Notes under the pieces: generated by a model | What the model was told of the DNA's origin: nothing | Database searches by the model: none | Seen by the model: only the letters and a program-made list of their open reading frames with translations | In this document: positions 60,492-64,000 of the stretch, one piece after another | How the letters are laid out: every line of letters starts with the position of its first letter | How positions within the stretch are numbered: position 1 is the stretch's first letter | Program-made: the position numbers and the translations under genes | NCBI GenBank assembly: GCA_029817715.1 | Contig: JARUPY010000031.1 | Span: 62,001-126,000, forward strand | Direction: 5' to 3' | Source of the DNA: Melastoma dodecandrum | Lineage: Eukaryota > Streptophyta > Magnoliopsida > Myrtales > Melastomataceae | DNA length: 64,000 nucleotides

Positions 60492-62099
60492 GTGATCGCC
60501 GAGGCGCTCATCGACCTCACGACACTTCTCGCCAAAGAGCGGCGGCTGGAGACGCTGCTGGGCGCGGTCGTGGCCGCCGCCTGCCGCCTCGCCCGAGCCG
60601 AAGGCGGGCGGGTGCTGGTGCTCGACCGGACGGGGCGCCACCTGCACGGGCTGGTCGGCCAGCACGAGGGCGGCGCGGATCTCGTGGGCCGCAGCGGGGG
60701 AGATCGCCGTCTACGAAGAAGGGAACACCTTCGCCATGAAGGATCCCAGCGTCTTCGCCGCCGTCACCGGCACAATCGTCACCGTCGCCGACACCTACAG
60801 CTACAGCGGGTTCGACTTTTCGGCTCATCACGCCTGGGATTCGCGGGCTGGCCTCGTCACACGCGCCTTCGTCGCTGTGCCGCTCTGGAGCGTCGAAGGC
60901 AGACGCTGGGCGTGCTGCAACTCATCAACCCCCGGGCGACGGGGGACCGGCGAGCCCGGCGCCCTCTCGAAGGACATCGAGCGGGTCATCGGCGCGGTGG
61001 CGGCGCAGGCTGCCCTCGCCGTGGCCAATGCGCGCCTCCACGCGGAGAACCGCGCGCTGAACCGCCAACTCGACCGCAGGGCCGCGAGCCCGGCGTCCGT
61101 GAAACCGGGCGCAGGGGAAGAACAAGCCGCCGCGCGGCTCGGCACGGTGGTGGGGGAGAGCCCCTCGTTCCGGAAGGCCCTGCGCTTAGCCGAACGGGCC
61201 GCGACCGCCACCGTGGCCGCCCTGCTGCTGGGCGAGACGGGCACGGGCAAGGAGGTCTTCGCCCATGCGATCCACCGACTCGGCCCCCGCCGGACAAAAC
61301 CCTTCGTCGCCCAGAACTGCGCCGCCCTGACCGAGACGCTGCTGGAGAGCGAATTGTTCGGCCACGAAAAGGGCGCCTTCTCAGGTGCGGTGGCGGACAA
61401 GAAGGGCTTGGTGCACGAGGCGAATGGCGGGACGCTGTTTCCTCGACGAGATCGGAGACATGCCGCTCGCGCTGCAGGCGAAGATCTTGCGCCTTCTGGA
61501 AGAGGGGTGCATCCGGCGGCTCGGCGACACCCGGCAGGAGCGGGTCGACGTCCGCATCGTCGCGGCCACCAATGTCGACCTGCCGCGCAAGATCGCCGAT
61601 GGGTCGTTCCGGGAGGATCTCTATTACCGGCTGAGCGTCTTCCCCATCGTCATTCCACCGCTACGGGAGCGCCCCTCGGACATTCCACTGCTGCTCGATT
61701 TCTTCCTCGGGCGCATCGCCCGCGACCACAGTCGCCCGGCCTTTGCCCTGACCCCTCGGGCGCTGGAGGCGCTGAGCCGGTGGCGCTTCCCCGGCAATGT
61801 TCGCGAGCTACGCAACATCGCCGAGCGGGCGGCCCTGCTGGTCGATGGCGACCAGCCCATCGATCTCGCGCATCTTCCGCCCGCCCTCGGGCGGACCGTC
61901 CCCGAGATGGTGGCGCCGCAGGCGGCCGCGACGGGTCAGGAGGGATTGCGCGCCGCGCTGCACCAGTACGAAGCAATCTACATCGCCAAGACCCTCCGGG
62001 AGGGCCGGCGGGAACCAGAGCCGCGCGGCCCGACGGCTTCAAATCTCCCGGCGAAGCCTGGTCGAAAAGCTCCGCCGCTACGCGATCCGGGAGGCTTGA
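60492..62099 (+). CDS. Sigma-54-dependent activator with GAF and Fis-type HTH (VasH-like), frameshifted
   Basis: About 535 residues. GTG 60492 after GAGGA. GAF-like N-terminal half ([40 protein letters not shown]). AAA+ domain: [19 protein letters not shown] (Walker A), [20 protein letters not shown] (the GAFTGA loop with Ser for Thr), [20 protein letters not shown] (Walker B), [20 protein letters not shown] (sensor). C-terminal Fis-type helix-turn-helix [20 protein letters not shown]. Indels near 60690, 60905, 61440 and 62005. Probable activator of hcp and other T6SS promoters. Confidence 0.88.
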
Positions 62100-62184
62100 G
62101 ATGAGACGGGCGCTCCGCGTTCCGGCCCCCGACGCCCTCCGGTGCCCGCGTGGCGCCGGGCGGACCCGCTGAGGGATCCGGCGG

Positions 62185-64000
62185 ATGGCCACGATCATCA
62201 AGCCGCGCACCCTCGGTTTCATGACGAAGGCCGAGCGCCAGGGCTCGGGCGCGAGCCTGATCGTCTCGGCCTATGGAATGTTCAACCTCGCCACCCCCGA
62301 TCCGTGCCGGTTCGAGGACGAGCAGGGCCTCTGGCTCATGGTCGGGAAGGAGCTCCCGCAAGGCATCGTGTTTGACAGCGGCATGCCGAAGCCGGTGGCT
62401 GAGGTGTTGGTGGGCGGCTACGCGGCGGCGGCGGGGGGCATGCCGGTGCCACGGATGGGCCTCGGATGGGAGGTCGCGGGCCTGTGCAAGAGCTTGCTCG
62501 TCACCGGCGACCGGATGTGGCGAATTGCGAACGCCAGCGCGGAGGCGACGGAGCCGACGCCCTTCGTGCAGATGCCGCTGATCCCCGCCCGCTGCTTCGG
62601 CGGCGAGGGCTTCGCGCCCAATCCGGCGGGCATGGGGTTCCGGGCGCGGGAACGGCTGATGGCGCGCGAGGCCGTGGCGCTGCCGAACCTCGAAATCCCC
62701 GAGCAGGCGGTGCGGTCCTTCACCGACATACCCGACCCGGCCACCTTCGGCCCCTTGGCCTTCGACGCGAGGGAGCGCCTACGCCACGCGGGCACCTACG
62801 ATACCGCCTGGCTCAAGACGCGGGCGCCGGCCCTCGCCGTGGATGCCGACCCGCGCCTGTTCCTGTTCGCCCCGCCGGAGCAGCGGCTGCCGGGTTATCT
62901 CGAGGGCGGTTGAAGCCTACCGCCTACACGGCTTCAGCGCGGACCATCCGACGATCGAGGGGCGGCTCCCTGGCTTCCGCGTGCGCTGCTTCGTCGGCTG
63001 GACCGATCCCGGCAAAGCCGTGGTCGAGGTGCGGATGCGGATCGACACGCTCTGGCTCTTCGCCGGGGCAGGGCGGGGAATCCTGATTTATCGCGGCAGC
63101 CCTGCAGGTGCAGGATATCGAGGCCGCCGACGTCGCCGACATCATGCTCGCCTACGAAATGCGCGACGCGGATCTACCCACTGAAACACTACCTGCGCGT
63201 GCGGGCGCTGCGGACGGATCGCGAGCAGGCATTCAAATACGCCCTGGCCGACCACCAGCTCTCACCCGCGCGGCCGAAGGAGCAACTCGACACGAGGACA
63301 ACGGCCCGCCGGGAGCGCGACGCGGCGCGGCGCGCGAAGCACGAGGAAGATTTCGCCTGGATCGAGCGCAAGTACATGGCTCAATCCGAGCTTCCACCCG
63401 AGTTGATGCCGGCGCCCACGACCCTGCCTCCGGACGATTTTCCCTTGCCGATCCCCCTGCCGGAGGAGATCGAGAGCGGCGAGATCGACCTCGCCGCGCT
63501 TCTCGATGCCGTGGAGGCGACACAACGCAGAATGGAGGCCGATGCGGAGAAGGCGAAGGCCGAGGTCGAGCCGACGATCCGCGCTCTGAACGACTTCAAC
63601 GCCAGCGACGGGGAGCCCGGCGCCGTCGATCGCCTCTTCGAGGCCCTCGGTCACACGGAGATCTCGGCGCAACTCGACGCAGATTTCGCGAAACTGCCCG
63701 ATACCCAAGGGGTGGAGCCTACGTCGGCGGAGCAGGTGGAAGCCTTCGCGACGCTGGAGGGGGCGAGGGATTGGCGCCGGGCCCTCTGGGAAGCGGCGCA
63801 CCCGAAGGCCGATGAGGCCGCGCAACTCGCCCTGGCCCGGGCGCGGTTCCTCGGCCAGCCGGAGGGTAACCCGCTGGCCGGTTTCACCGATGGCTTCGAT
63901 GCGGCCAACATCACGATCCCCGAGATCGACCTGAGCGGCTTGGAGGGTCACGCGTCTCCGCCGCCCCGCGAGCCAGCGAGCGTCGGCGAGATCCTCGCAC
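62185..64000 (+). CDS. DUF2169-domain T6SS protein, 3' end beyond the window, two frameshifts
   Basis: ATG 62185. The DUF2169 domain: KELPQGIVFDSGMPKPVAEV, LGWEVAGLCKSLLVTGDRMW, PLIPARCFGGEGFAPNPAGM, RAGTYDTAWLKTRAPA-type segment, FLFAPPEQRLPGYLEG, then in other frames HPTIEGRLPGFRVRCFVGWT, VRMRIDTLWLFAGAGRGILI and IYPLKHYLRVRALRTDREQA. From about 63240 onward a Glu/Ala-rich, probably coiled region runs to the window end. DUF2169 proteins are linked to T6SS effector loading. Indels near 62910, 63095 and 63180. Confidence 0.82.

Noticed and set aside
1..64000. CRISPR array, tRNA or rRNA genes, complete insertion sequence
   Set aside because: No regularly spaced repeats, no tRNA-like folds and no transposase frame were seen.

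Overview
The window looks like a chromosomal segment from a GC-rich alphaproteobacterium, most likely Methylobacterium/Methylorubrum or a close Hyphomicrobiales relative. This is inferred from the very high GC, the alphaproteobacterial DUF1236 fragment, REP-like hairpins and the family make-up; no rRNA or tRNA gene is visible to confirm it. Genes are tightly packed, with many ATGA or GTGA stop/start overlaps.

Layout. 0.2-2.6 kb: an MDR-type quinone oxidoreductase, a truncated CoA-transferase running into a DUF1236 protein tail, and a small exported protein. 2.7-10.8 kb: a purine block with a minus-strand cysteine hydrolase and guanine deaminase, divergent from a Tsx-like outer-membrane channel and a four-gene BMP-type nucleoside ABC importer. 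10.9-20.4 kb: small exported proteins, an NCS2 purine/uracil permease, and a second BMP-type importer whose operon also holds a formamidase and a biuret-hydrolase-like cysteine hydrolase. 20.5-26.6 kb (minus): allophanate hydrolase, rutDCBA and rutR, with a recognisable RutR box upstream of rutA. 26.7-32.7 kb: an acetamidase/formamidase, an allantoinase-like deacetylase, an SsuABC-type importer and a LysR regulator. 32.8-38.2 kb (minus): a cyanuric acid amidohydrolase/barbiturase followed by a PotABCD-type importer. 38.5-41.6 kb: a c-type cytochrome lipoprotein, an AAA ATPase, small proteins and a GAF protein. 41.65-64 kb: a type VI secretion cluster (OmpA-like protein, tssA, B, C, E, F, G, fha, tssJ, K, L, M, kinase, vgrG, hcp, a sigma-54 activator and a DUF2169 protein that leaves the window).

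Working together. The first 38 kb read as a nitrogen-scavenging island for N-heterocycles and their breakdown products. It covers uptake of purines, pyrimidines and related compounds, ring attack (GuaD, RutA, AtzD/barbiturase-type enzyme), and release of ammonia and formate by amidohydrolases (RutB, BiuH-like, AtzF, AmiF, FmdA-like). AtzD, a BiuH-like enzyme and AtzF would together make a complete cyanuric acid to ammonia route. The T6SS is an independent module; hcp has its own sigma-54 promoter and hairpin, and a sigma-54 activator lies next to it.

Quality warning. Many genes beyond about 19 kb are broken by single-base indels while both flanking reading frames stay conserved. Most look like sequencing errors (often a base repeated in a short run), but that cannot be proved from sequence alone. 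Coordinates of broken genes span the reconstructed extent, and their frames are not continuous.
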